Shown here: positions 37,380 through 45,217 of the stretch, piece after piece | How positions within the stretch are numbered: the first letter of the stretch is position 1 | How the letters are laid out: each line of letters begins with the position of its first letter | NCBI GenBank assembly: GCA_001829785.1 | Contig: MICF01000003.1 | Coordinates: forward strand, 289,568 to 353,567 | Length of the DNA: 64,000 nt | Reading direction: 5' to 3' | Source of the DNA: Sulfurimonas sp. RIFOXYD12_FULL_33_39 | GTDB lineage: Bacteria > Campylobacterota > Campylobacteria > Campylobacterales > Sulfurimonadaceae | The notes under the pieces: model-generated | Databases searched by the model: none | Seen by the model: the letters and a program-made list of their open reading frames with translations, nothing else | Told to the model about the DNA's origin: nothing | Program-made: the position numbers and the translations under genes

Positions 37380-37478
37380 ATGAGTAGTGGATTATTATTA
37401 GGTATCACAATTGTTTTAGCAACATTTATTGCATATATAGCTTATAAAAAACATTGGAAAATAGCGGATATATTTTAA
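37380..37478 (+). CDS. 32-residue single-helix membrane microprotein, second copy
   Basis: ATG at 37380 with AGGAG upstream. Product MSSGLLLGITIVLATFIAYI then AYKKHWKIADIF. It shares MSS and AYKKHWKIAD with the product at 37059 while the helix has diverged, and it has survived deletion of its partner. Confidence 0.7.
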   Translation: MSSGLLLGITIVLATFIAYIAYKKHWKIADIF

Positions 37479-37499
37479 TATATTCTATTTGAAAAAAGG

Positions 37500-37510
37500 G
37501 TGTCAGGCAC
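37500..37510 (+). repeat. Array repeat 8
   Basis: Exact GTGTCAGGCAC in GAAAAAAGG/TATTTTG context. Confidence 0.9.
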
Positions 37511-37577
37511 TATTTTGTTTTTATTTATAAATCACTTTCAGCTACAATACTGAATTATATTTATAAAGAGGTTTTTA

Positions 37578-37847
37578 ATGCCAACTATCAGTATGTTTTA
37601 TGGAATTATGGTAATGATTTATTATTATGATAATAAACAACATGCTCTGCCTCATATCCATGTGAGATACCAAGATGCAAAAGCTATATTTGCTATCGAA
37701 AATGCAGAAATGATTGAAGGTAATTTAGCAAATAAACAAAAAAGATTGGTTCAAGCGTGGATGGAGATACACAAAGATGAACTTATAGCCGACTGGGAGC
37801 TAGCAGTAGCAGGTGAACAACCATATAAAATAGAACCTCTCAAATAG
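37578..37847 (+). CDS. DUF4160 protein, pair 2
   Basis: 89 residues: MPTISMFYGIMVMIYYYDNK, then PHIHVRYQDAKAIFAIENAE and LVQAWMEIHKDELIADWELA, a textbook DUF4160 layout. Diverged from pair 1, so not a recent duplicate. AAAGAGG precedes the ATG. It is followed after 9 bp by a DUF2442 gene. Confidence 0.87.
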   Translation: MPTISMFYGIMVMIYYYDNKQHALPHIHVRYQDAKAIFAIENAEMIEGNLANKQKRLVQAWMEIHKDELIADWELAVAGEQPYKIEPLK

Positions 37848-37856
37848 GAGTTTTTA

Positions 37857-38093
37857 ATGCTTATCGATGTAATAGATGTAAAACCAAAAGATAATTATTT
37901 ACTTTTTTTAGAGTTTGAAAATGGAGAAAAAAAAGAGTTTGATTGCAAAACTCTTTTTGATAAAAAGCCATTTCAAATTTTACAAGATAAAAGATTTTTT
38001 AAAAGAGCAAAAGTTGCTTTTGGAACAGTAATGTGGTCAGATGAGATTGATATTGCTCCTGAAACGCTATATATAGAAAGTGTTTCAATATAA
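37857..38093 (+). CDS. DUF2442 protein, pair 2
   Basis: 78 residues: MLIDVIDVKPKDNYLLFLEF, FDCKTLFDKKPF and WSDEIDIAPETLYIESV, typical of DUF2442. Different subtype from pair 1. Array repeat 9 starts 12 bp after its stop. Confidence 0.87.
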   Translation: MLIDVIDVKPKDNYLLFLEFENGEKKEFDCKTLFDKKPFQILQDKRFFKRAKVAFGTVMWSDEIDIAPETLYIESVSI

Positions 38094-38104
38094 AGACAAA
38101 AAAT

Positions 38105-38164
38105 GGTGTCAGGCACTATTTTAAGACTACCGAAGACTGCCGCGTCGTTCCTCCTCACAGTGAC
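38105..38164 (+). repeat. Array repeat 9 and right copy of the 60-bp direct repeat
   Basis: GTGTCAGGCAC at 38106-38116 followed by the palindromic-family start. 59 of 60 bases match 35914-35973. Marks the right end of the array. Confidence 0.9.
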
Positions 38165-38230
38165 ATACATGATATTTTTAATATTTTTGAGTTATAATCA
38201 ATGTAGATAGAGTACAAAAAGGGGGTTGGA

Positions 38231-39106
38231 ATGTTCAATCACGATACCATATTGGCAGTAGATGACACAAAAGAGAATCTTGATATTATCTTAGACATAT
38301 TGGAAGACTTCGATGTTATACCTTTAACAAGCGGTAAAAAAGCCTTAGAATTATTAAAAAATGAGGAAGTATCGCTTATACTGCTTGATATTGTGATGCC
38401 TGAAATGAATGGTTTTGAAGTATGCAAAATTTTAAGATCTCAAACAAATACAAAAAATATACCCATTATCTTTACCACTGCAAAAACCGATGAAGAGAGC
38501 ATATCAAAAGCTTATGAAGCAGGTGCAAACGACTATGTAAGCAAACCTCTTAAAAGAAGTGAAGTTATAGAGAGAGTAAAAACACAGTTAAAATTAAAAA
38601 AGACCATTGAAGATCTTGAGTTTTTAGCTTCAAGAGATTCTATGACAGGTATATACAACAGAAGAAAGTTTTTTGAGCTTGTAAATGAGCTTTTTAAAGA
38701 GTCGGGCGAAGAACTATTTTTATGTATGATAGATATAGATTTTTTTAAAAAGATAAATGACAGTTTTGGACATGATGCAGGGGATCTAGTTATAAAACTG
38801 ATAACAAAAACCATATCAGATATGCTGCCGCAAGATTCTATCTTTGCAAGGATAGGTGGAGAAGAGTTTGTAGCAGTCTGCAAAAAACCTTCTAAGGAAG
38901 ATACGGTAGAGTTGTTTGACAATATTAGAAAAAAGATATCTACGCTTAAAATAGACTACAACTCAAATGATATCGGTTTTACGATAAGCAGCGGAATCAC
39001 TCAAAAAAGAGGCGTTACAAAAACTATAGACGAGATGTTAAAAGAAGCCGATTTAGCACTTTATGAAGCAAAAAGCAGCGGACGCAATAAAGTGGTTTTT
39101 AGGTAG
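38231..39106 (+). CDS. Response regulator with GGDEF output (PleD-like)
   Basis: 291 residues: receiver (about 1-120) with phospho-acceptor Asp in LILLDIVMPEMNGFE and Lys in VSKPLK, and a GGDEF domain (about 130-291) with GGEEF intact. Predicted phosphorylation-controlled diguanylate cyclase. Followed 4 bp later by a hybrid kinase that is the likely phosphodonor. Confidence 0.94.
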   Translation: MFNHDTILAVDDTKENLDIILDILEDFDVIPLTSGKKALELLKNEEVSLILLDIVMPEMNGFEVCKILRSQTNTKNIPIIFTTAKTDEESISKAYEAGANDYVSKPLKRSEVIERVKTQLKLKKTIEDLEFLASRDSMTGIYNRRKFFELVNELFKESGEELFLCMIDIDFFKKINDSFGHDAGDLVIKLITKTISDMLPQDSIFARIGGEEFVAVCKKPSKEDTVELFDNIRKKISTLKIDYNSNDIGFTISSGITQKRGVTKTIDEMLKEADLALYEAKSSGRNKVVFR

Positions 39107-39110
39107 AACT

Positions 39111-42002
39111 ATGACAAAAGAGGATAAAACATATATCAAAAAACTTGAACTTAGCGAAAAGCGCCATAGAATCCTTTTGGAAGCGGCAGGGGATGGCATA
39201 CACATCATCGATAACAACGGACGGCTTATAGAATTTAACAAATCTTTTTGCAATATGCTCGGATATACTCCCGATGAGATGAGAGGTTCACATGTAAAAG
39301 ATTGGGATTTAAAATACAAGCCTATGAAGTTTGTAGATGACTTTCCTAAAAACACCGAAGCGTTACCGACTTTTGAGTCTCTAAACAGACGAAAAGACGG
39401 AAGTGTTATTCATGTTGAAATAAATGCGGTTAAAGTAGAAATAGACGGTGAGATAATGCTCTTTTGTGCTTCACGGGATATTACCGAGAGAAAAAAGGCT
39501 ATGGATGAGTCAAAAAAGTATGAAACACTTCTTCAAGCTTCAGGAGACGGTATCCATGTGTTAGACGTAGAGGGAAATCTTATAGAGGCTAATGAAGCTT
39601 TTTGCAATATGTTAGGCTATAGCTATGAAGAGGCAAAAGGATTAAAAGTAAAAGATTGGGATGCGAAATGGACACCTAAAGAGTCAATAGAGCATATCCC
39701 GATGCTTATGGGTACATGTACAACTTTTGAGACACTTCACAAGAAAAAAGACGGAACTATTTTTAATGTCGAGATTAACGCCGTCGGGGTCGAGATAGGA
39801 AATAAACCTACACTATTTTGTACTTCAAGAGACATAACAAATAGAAAAAGCGTGGAAAAAGAGGTTCAAGAAGCCAGAATAAAAGCCGAAGAAGCGACAA
39901 AAGCAAAATCAGAATTTTTGGCAAATATGAGTCATGAGATAAGAACGCCTATGAATGCTATTATAGGTATGACATATTTGATGAAAGATACAAACCTAGA
40001 TAATATCCAGCTTGATTATCTCAGAAAGATAGAGAGTGCCGCAAACTCTCTTTTGGGTATCATAAACGATGTTTTGGATTTTAGCAAGATTGAAGCAGGT
40101 AAACTTGAACTTGAAAAAATAGAGTTTGATTTGCATAATGTTATAGAAAATGTCGTAAATATAATAGAGCTGAAGATTCAAGAAAAAGAGCTTGAGTTTG
40201 TGGTGGGTTATGATCACAACATGAATATGAACCTTTTTGGAGATCCTCTAAGGTTGGGGCAAATCTTGATAAATCTCGCTACAAATGCCGTTAAGTTTAC
40301 AAATGAAGGCGAAGTAACAATATATATTGAAAAAATCAAACAAGATAAATTTAGATTTAGAGTTAAAGATACGGGAATCGGACTCTCAAAAGAGCAGAGC
40401 CAAAAGCTTTTTAAATCTTTTACTCAAGCCGACAATTCTACTACTAGAAAATTCGGAGGAACGGGATTAGGACTTGCAATCAGTAAAAAATTTGTTGAGA
40501 TGATGGGAGGAGAGATTTGGGTTGAGAGCGAAGTAGGCAAAGGAAGCGAATTTATTTTTGAAGTAGATCTCATAGAAAAAACGCCTAAAAAGCGAAATTA
40601 TCAAAATTTTAAAAACAAAAATGTCCTAATCGTGGATGATACGCCATCATGGCAAATCATCATCTCCAAACTCCTAAACAACTTCAACATAAATATAACC
40701 GTGGCAAACAGCGGCAAAGAGGCGATAGACCTTATATGCAACGACTCCAAACATTTTGATCTTGTTCTGATGGACTGGAAAATGCCGAATCTAAACGGAT
40801 TGGAAACTGCAAAGATTATAAAAGAGCAGTGCAAAAGTAACGATACGCCTACAATTATAATGATTAGTGCATATAGTGCGGTAGATATTTTACAAAAAGC
40901 AAAAGAAGCAGGGATAGATACATTTTTGAAAAAACCTATAAACCCGTCTCTGTTATATAACATCATAGTAGGAATGTTCGGCGAACATATAGCAAAAATG
41001 AACTGCATTTTAGAAAAGCCCTCACTTAAAACTCAACTCTCATCGCTTAAGGGAAGCGGTGTTTTGGTGGTTGAAGACAATGTCTTAAATCAGGAAGTTT
41101 TAACCGGTATGTTAAGACCAAGCGGTATATTTGTTGACATAGCCTCAAACGGCGTTGAAGCAGTAGAGAGATTTAAAGCAAAAAGAGGATTTTATGAGTT
41201 AATTCTTATGGATATACAAATGCCAATGATGGACGGATACGAGGCGGCAAAAATTATAAGAGAAATGGATAAAACAATTCCCATAGTAGCTCTTAGTGCA
41301 AATGCCATGAAAGAAGATGCAAACAAATCAAAATCTGCAGGAATGAATGATCATCTTAACAAACCTATAGATACGGAAAAACTATTTGAAGTTCTTTTAA
41401 AATATATATCTAAAAAAACTGATGTTTCAAAAGCTGATGAAAATTCAGTTATAAAAGATATTCCGACTTTAAAACATCTAAATATCCAAAGAGTAGTTCC
41501 CTCGCTGCTTAGCACTTTGTCTTTATATAATAATCTTGTTTTAAAATTTTTTGACAATTATAAAAATAAAACAGTTGATATCGACTCTGTGGACTTTAAA
41601 TATTTTATCCATACCATAAAAGGATTAAGCGGAACTATCGGAGCGGATTATCTTTATGAGATATCACAAAAGCTTGAAGAAAATCCAAATAAAGACTTGT
41701 CGGATGAATTTAACAAAGAGTTAAAATCGGTATGTGACGAAATCAAACTAAATTTTTACAATGATAAGAATGATTTTGACAAGAAAAAGATAAAAACATC
41801 AAAAGAAGATATAGAAAACCTCTTTAGGGAATTAGAAAAAGCTCTTATTACAAAAAGACCAAAAAGAATCAATCCTATACTTTGCAGATTTGATGCTTTA
41901 GACCTTGATGAAAAATCGCAAAAACTTTTAGAAAAAGTAATAATGATGGTAAAAGAGTATGAATATGAGATGGCTTTAAAATCCATCGATAAGTACTTTT
42001 AA
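39111..42002 (+). CDS. Hybrid sensor histidine kinase (PAS-PAS-HK-REC-REC-Hpt)
   Basis: 963 residues from the ATG at 39111, four bases after the upstream stop; an earlier in-frame start would overlap that gene. Two PAS domains (about 18-130 and 140-255) share an HIxxNG/HVxxEG pattern. The kinase has the His box FLANMSHEIRTPMNAI and ATP-site motifs including GGTGLGLAIS. Two receivers follow (LVLMDWKMPNLNG; LILMDIQMPMMDG), then an Hpt domain (IHTIKGLSGTIGA). No membrane segment, so a cytoplasmic signal is expected. Confidence 0.94.
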   Translation: MTKEDKTYIKKLELSEKRHRILLEAAGDGIHIIDNNGRLIEFNKSFCNMLGYTPDEMRGSHVKDWDLKYKPMKFVDDFPKNTEALPTFESLNRRKDGSVIHVEINAVKVEIDGEIMLFCASRDITERKKAMDESKKYETLLQASGDGIHVLDVEGNLIEANEAFCNMLGYSYEEAKGLKVKDWDAKWTPKESIEHIPMLMGTCTTFETLHKKKDGTIFNVEINAVGVEIGNKPTLFCTSRDITNRKSVEKEVQEARIKAEEATKAKSEFLANMSHEIRTPMNAIIGMTYLMKDTNLDNIQLDYLRKIESAANSLLGIINDVLDFSKIEAGKLELEKIEFDLHNVIENVVNIIELKIQEKELEFVVGYDHNMNMNLFGDPLRLGQILINLATNAVKFTNEGEVTIYIEKIKQDKFRFRVKDTGIGLSKEQSQKLFKSFTQADNSTTRKFGGTGLGLAISKKFVEMMGGEIWVESEVGKGSEFIFEVDLIEKTPKKRNYQNFKNKNVLIVDDTPSWQIIISKLLNNFNINITVANSGKEAIDLICNDSKHFDLVLMDWKMPNLNGLETAKIIKEQCKSNDTPTIIMISAYSAVDILQKAKEAGIDTFLKKPINPSLLYNIIVGMFGEHIAKMNCILEKPSLKTQLSSLKGSGVLVVEDNVLNQEVLTGMLRPSGIFVDIASNGVEAVERFKAKRGFYELILMDIQMPMMDGYEAAKIIREMDKTIPIVALSANAMKEDANKSKSAGMNDHLNKPIDTEKLFEVLLKYISKKTDVSKADENSVIKDIPTLKHLNIQRVVPSLLSTLSLYNNLVLKFFDNYKNKTVDIDSVDFKYFIHTIKGLSGTIGADYLYEISQKLEENPNKDLSDEFNKELKSVCDEIKLNFYNDKNDFDKKKIKTSKEDIENLFRELEKALITKRPKRINPILCRFDALDLDEKSQKLLEKVIMMVKEYEYEMALKSIDKYF

Positions 42003-42031
42003 ACGATAGCGCTTAAGATTTTGTGTCAGCT

Positions 42032-42108
42032 CTGTCGTTACGAGCAACCCCTTCCGTCATTGCGAGGAGCTTGCGACGAAGCAATCCACAAGCGAAGCAA
42101 ACCACAAA
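42032..42108. repeat. Dispersed palindromic repeat at the end of the EAL gene
   Basis: GTCATTGCGAGGAGCTTGCGACGAAGCAATCC plus a second GCGAAGCAA unit, between two convergent genes. Source or sister of 36001-36078. Confidence 0.85.
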
Positions 42109-44070
42109 CTATACAATATCCTCCGTAGGCTCTCCGAAATAGTACCCCTGCGAAAAGTCAACTTCAAGCTCCTGAACTTTCATAAAAACATTTTTAGAGT
42201 GAACAAACTCTGCTATTGTTTTGATTTTCATATTTTTAGCAAAATTTACTATAGTCTTAGTAATCATCTGTGAATTTTTATCTATATCTATATTTTTAAT
42301 CATTGAGCCGTCTATTTTTATATAGTCAACTTTTAGCTTCATAAGATAGTCAAAGTTGGAGTAACCTGTGCCAAAATCATCTATGGATACTTTTGCCCCA
42401 TAACTTTTAACACTGTTTATAAACTCCAAAACCTGTTCAAAATTTTCTATACCTTCAGATTCTATTATCTCAAAAACTATTTTTTCGCCAATCAGACTCT
42501 CTTTTAATTTAGTTAAAATAAACTGATTGATATCTCTGTTTAAAATATCTTCGACAGATATATTTATAGAGACTTCATAAGGTAAATTTTGAAATTTTTT
42601 AAATGTCTTATCAATTATTATCTTTGTAAGCTGATGATAAAGTTTATTTTTTTTGGCAAGTTCTAAAAAGTGAATAGGAGATATATATGTTCCGTTATTA
42701 TCCACTATCCGCACCAATGCTTCATATTTTATAATCTCTTGAGTTTTGTTATCTACTATCGGTTGAAACAGAGGGACAATTTTATCTTCTTCTATGGCTC
42801 TTTTTAGACGTTTAGTCCACTCAAAATTTTTCTCATACTCTTTTGCCATATACATAGTTTCGTCATATATTAAAAAGTCTTTTTTGCTTTTCTTTGCAAG
42901 TTTTAGAGCTATGTCGGCATTTTCCAAAAGTGTTTCATATCCGTAAGCTATTCCAAACGTTGCACTTAAGCTAACTTCGCTGTTCCCGTCTATTTTAAAA
43001 AACTTATATGATATTTTTTCATTCAGCATTGAAGCAAATATTTTAAAATCATCTATATCCATCGTTCTGTTGCAAAGATACGAGAACTCATCAGAATGCA
43101 GTCTATATAAAGAGCTGTTTGGAGGTATGATCTCTTTTAAAAACAGAGCAAAATCTTTTAAGATAGAATCGCCTGCTTCATTTCCGTATAAGTCGTTTAT
43201 CTCTTGAAAAGAGTCTATATTTATGATTATTAAAAATGAATTTACTTTTTCTTCCAGTTTTTCGGTTAATTTTCTTCTGTTTTCAAGTCCTGTTAAACTG
43301 TCAAAATAAAATTGATGTTCAATAGAATCAAGCATTACGTTAAAGACATCTTTGATGGAGTCTATCTCTTCTATGTTGTCGTCAACTTCTACTCTTTTTG
43401 TCATATCATGTGATTTTGTTATGTTTTGAATAGCGTTTGAAAACTTTTTGATGGGTTTTATTATGTACTGGTTAAACTCAACAAAAATTGCTAAAAAAAT
43501 CACTACGGAAAATACGATAATAAATATAATGAAAAAGTTTATCATCTCATCTAATGATACTTTGAGATTATTGACAGGATAAGAAACGTCAATTACCCCT
43601 AAAACATCATTTTCTTTTACGTTAGTGTGACACTTAAGACAATCTTTTTTTGCTATAACAGGATAGTAATAGTTTATAAAGCTTGAGTTTAATATGTTTA
43701 GTATCTCTTCGCCGTGAAATGCTTTTTGTATATTTGCGTTTTGGGAAATTGCTTGTTTGTCTTTTTCTATCGTACCAAAAAGTTCTGCTACTAAATCTCC
43801 TCTGTAAACATCAATTTTCATAGAAGGGTCAACATGGTTTAATCTAACAATTATTTCCCGTAAGTCCTCTTTATTCCACCCTTTTTGCATTGCGGAATAT
43901 AGACTTTCAAACACAAGCATACTTGTTTTTTTGGCATCTACATGTGCAAGGCTTGATATGGCATTTTTTTTCATATAATCCCCATATATAAAAGCAGATA
44001 ACAGAGTAAAAAAAAGTGTAATCAACATTATTTTTGCTGTTATTTTTGTATATGTAGTTTTGCTGCTCAT
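42109..44070 (-). CDS. Haem-sensor-type membrane GGDEF(degenerate)-EAL phosphodiesterase
   Basis: 653 residues: membrane segments at about 12-30 and 172-195 flank a periplasmic domain with a c-type haem motif CLKCH (144-148), like Tll0287/DUF3365 domains. A HAMP linker follows. The GGDEF domain is degenerate (HSDEF), so no cyclase activity is expected. The EAL domain has all key residues: YEALVRI, SINIS, FEIIES, DDFGTGYSN, IKIDGS, AEFVH and SQGYYF. Likely hydrolyses c-di-GMP in response to redox state or a gas ligand. A copy of its 3' end lies at 36001-36215. Confidence 0.92.
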   Translation of the reverse strand: MSSKTTYTKITAKIMLITLFFTLLSAFIYGDYMKKNAISSLAHVDAKKTSMLVFESLYSAMQKGWNKEDLREIIVRLNHVDPSMKIDVYRGDLVAELFGTIEKDKQAISQNANIQKAFHGEEILNILNSSFINYYYPVIAKKDCLKCHTNVKENDVLGVIDVSYPVNNLKVSLDEMINFFIIFIIVFSVVIFLAIFVEFNQYIIKPIKKFSNAIQNITKSHDMTKRVEVDDNIEEIDSIKDVFNVMLDSIEHQFYFDSLTGLENRRKLTEKLEEKVNSFLIIINIDSFQEINDLYGNEAGDSILKDFALFLKEIIPPNSSLYRLHSDEFSYLCNRTMDIDDFKIFASMLNEKISYKFFKIDGNSEVSLSATFGIAYGYETLLENADIALKLAKKSKKDFLIYDETMYMAKEYEKNFEWTKRLKRAIEEDKIVPLFQPIVDNKTQEIIKYEALVRIVDNNGTYISPIHFLELAKKNKLYHQLTKIIIDKTFKKFQNLPYEVSINISVEDILNRDINQFILTKLKESLIGEKIVFEIIESEGIENFEQVLEFINSVKSYGAKVSIDDFGTGYSNFDYLMKLKVDYIKIDGSMIKNIDIDKNSQMITKTIVNFAKNMKIKTIAEFVHSKNVFMKVQELEVDFSQGYYFGEPTEDIV

Positions 44071-44203
44071 AACCGTTTTTGAAGCCTTGTTATAGTATTT
44101 TAAAAAATAATGTAAAAAATTTCACTGCGTATTATACTAAGAAATTTTTAAACTTCAATATTATTTGGTAAAATATGCTATTTAATTTTTATAAGGTTGT
44201 TTG

Positions 44204-44872
44204 ATGTTAAGTAAAGTTCTCTCTATTCAAATAGGAAAAGTAAAATCTTACGAAGGTTGGGAAAGCGCTTCTGTTAAAGAGTCAGTTTCTTCTGCCGTTT
44301 TTGCTTCAAAAAGCGGTTTTATAGGCGATGAAGTTGCAGATAAGATTCATCACGGCGGAACAGATAAAGCAATCTTTGCCAACAGCTATGAAAATTATGA
44401 AAACTGGGCAAAATTCTTAGATTTAAAAGAGCTTCCCTTTGGTGCATTAGCGGAAAACTTGACTATCTCAGGACTACATGAAAGTAGCGTATGTTTGGGA
44501 GATATTCATAAAATAGGCTCTGCCGTTTTACAGGTTTCTCAACCGCGAAAACCGTGCTGGAAAATCTCAAAAAGATGGGATAATAAAAAATTTACAAGTG
44601 AGATATACACTTCGGGTCTTACAGGCTGGTACTATCGAGTGCTTGAAGAGGGAGATATTAAAGCAGGCGATGAAGTAGAGATTATAAAACATGACGAGGC
44701 AAAAATATCCATTTTAGAGGCAAACACTGCGTTTGCAAATCCGCTTGAACATAGAGATATATTGGAAAAAATAGTAGATATCTCATCTATTGCCGAGTCG
44801 TATAAAGTAAGTGTTTTAAAAAGGTTGGAAGGAACTTTTAGTCTTGAGTATATGAACGTGGATGAAAGTTGA
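44204..44872 (+). CDS. MOSC-domain protein (YiiM-like)
   Basis: 222 residues from the ATG at 44204 (a TTG three bases earlier is less likely). MOSC features: GFIGDEVADKIHHGGTDKAI, FGALAENLTISGL and the conserved Cys in QPRKPCWKI. MOSC proteins handle molybdenum-cofactor sulfur chemistry or reduce N-hydroxylated compounds. Confidence 0.88.
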   Translation: MLSKVLSIQIGKVKSYEGWESASVKESVSSAVFASKSGFIGDEVADKIHHGGTDKAIFANSYENYENWAKFLDLKELPFGALAENLTISGLHESSVCLGDIHKIGSAVLQVSQPRKPCWKISKRWDNKKFTSEIYTSGLTGWYYRVLEEGDIKAGDEVEIIKHDEAKISILEANTAFANPLEHRDILEKIVDISSIAESYKVSVLKRLEGTFSLEYMNVDES

Positions 44873-44874
44873 CA

Positions 44875-44907
44875 TGTCACAGCAAGACAACGACGCGGCA
44901 GTCTATT
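44875..44907. repeat. Dispersed palindromic repeat, reverse orientation
   Basis: Reverse complement reads AGACTGCCGCGTCGTTG ... CTGTGAC, matching the start of the units at 35941 and 38129. Between two convergent genes and overlapping the end of the second. Confidence 0.7.
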
Positions 44908-45217
44908 AAATACTTTCCATCCTAAAAATCTCATAAGCCACCTCTTCGTATGGGTGCGCTTCTTTTAGAGTTTTTACGGCTACATGTATAAGTTCATCTT
45001 CGCAAATCATCTCGACTTTATACTCTTGAACCCTCTCAATCTCATCCAATTTTCCTATATGCGGATTTGCATTTTTTACGGGTTTAAACTGCCCGATTCC
45101 AAGCGTTTCAAAACTGCAACACTCATAGTTTTCGTATCTTCCGACACCTATGCCAAAGAGTGCTTCTTTTACTCTCTCTTTATCTTCGCTGGGTACAAAA
45201 AAATTTAGTTTATACAT
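44906..45217 (-). CDS. NIF3/CutA-like small protein
   Basis: 103 residues: MYKLNFFVPSEDKERVKEAL at the start and HPYEEVAYEIFRM at the end, the pattern of the CutA-like insert domain found in NIF3/YqfO proteins, here as a stand-alone protein. Function unknown. Directly follows pfkA with no gap and is probably co-transcribed. Confidence 0.8.
   Translation of the reverse strand: MYKLNFFVPSEDKERVKEALFGIGVGRYENYECCSFETLGIGQFKPVKNANPHIGKLDEIERVQEYKVEMICEDELIHVAVKTLKEAHPYEEVAYEIFRMESI

Larger units (their letters stand above)
34695..38164 (+). repeat. Array of same-orientation GTGTCAGGCAC repeats bounding tiny gene sets
   Basis: Nine copies at 34695, 35283, 35915, 36224, 36727, 37170, 37239, 37500 and 38106 (positions of the first G), all on the plus strand and mostly embedded in AAAAGGGTGTCAGGCACTCTTTT. 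That sequence can fold as AAAAGGGTG/CACTCTTTT with a TCAGG loop and resembles an intrinsic terminator. Each interval carries a short gene, a gene pair or a fragment. Irregular spacing (69-632 bp) and palindromic form point to REP-type repeats rather than CRISPR. Confidence 0.85.

Noticed and set aside
34695..38116. CRISPR array
   Set aside because: Repeat units are only 11 bp plus flanks, palindromic, spaced 69-632 bp apart, and the intervals contain genes; no cas genes.
34695..38164. Integron gene-cassette array
   Set aside because: No integrase gene and no attC-like sites with the usual imperfect long palindromes were recognised; only the organisation is similar.
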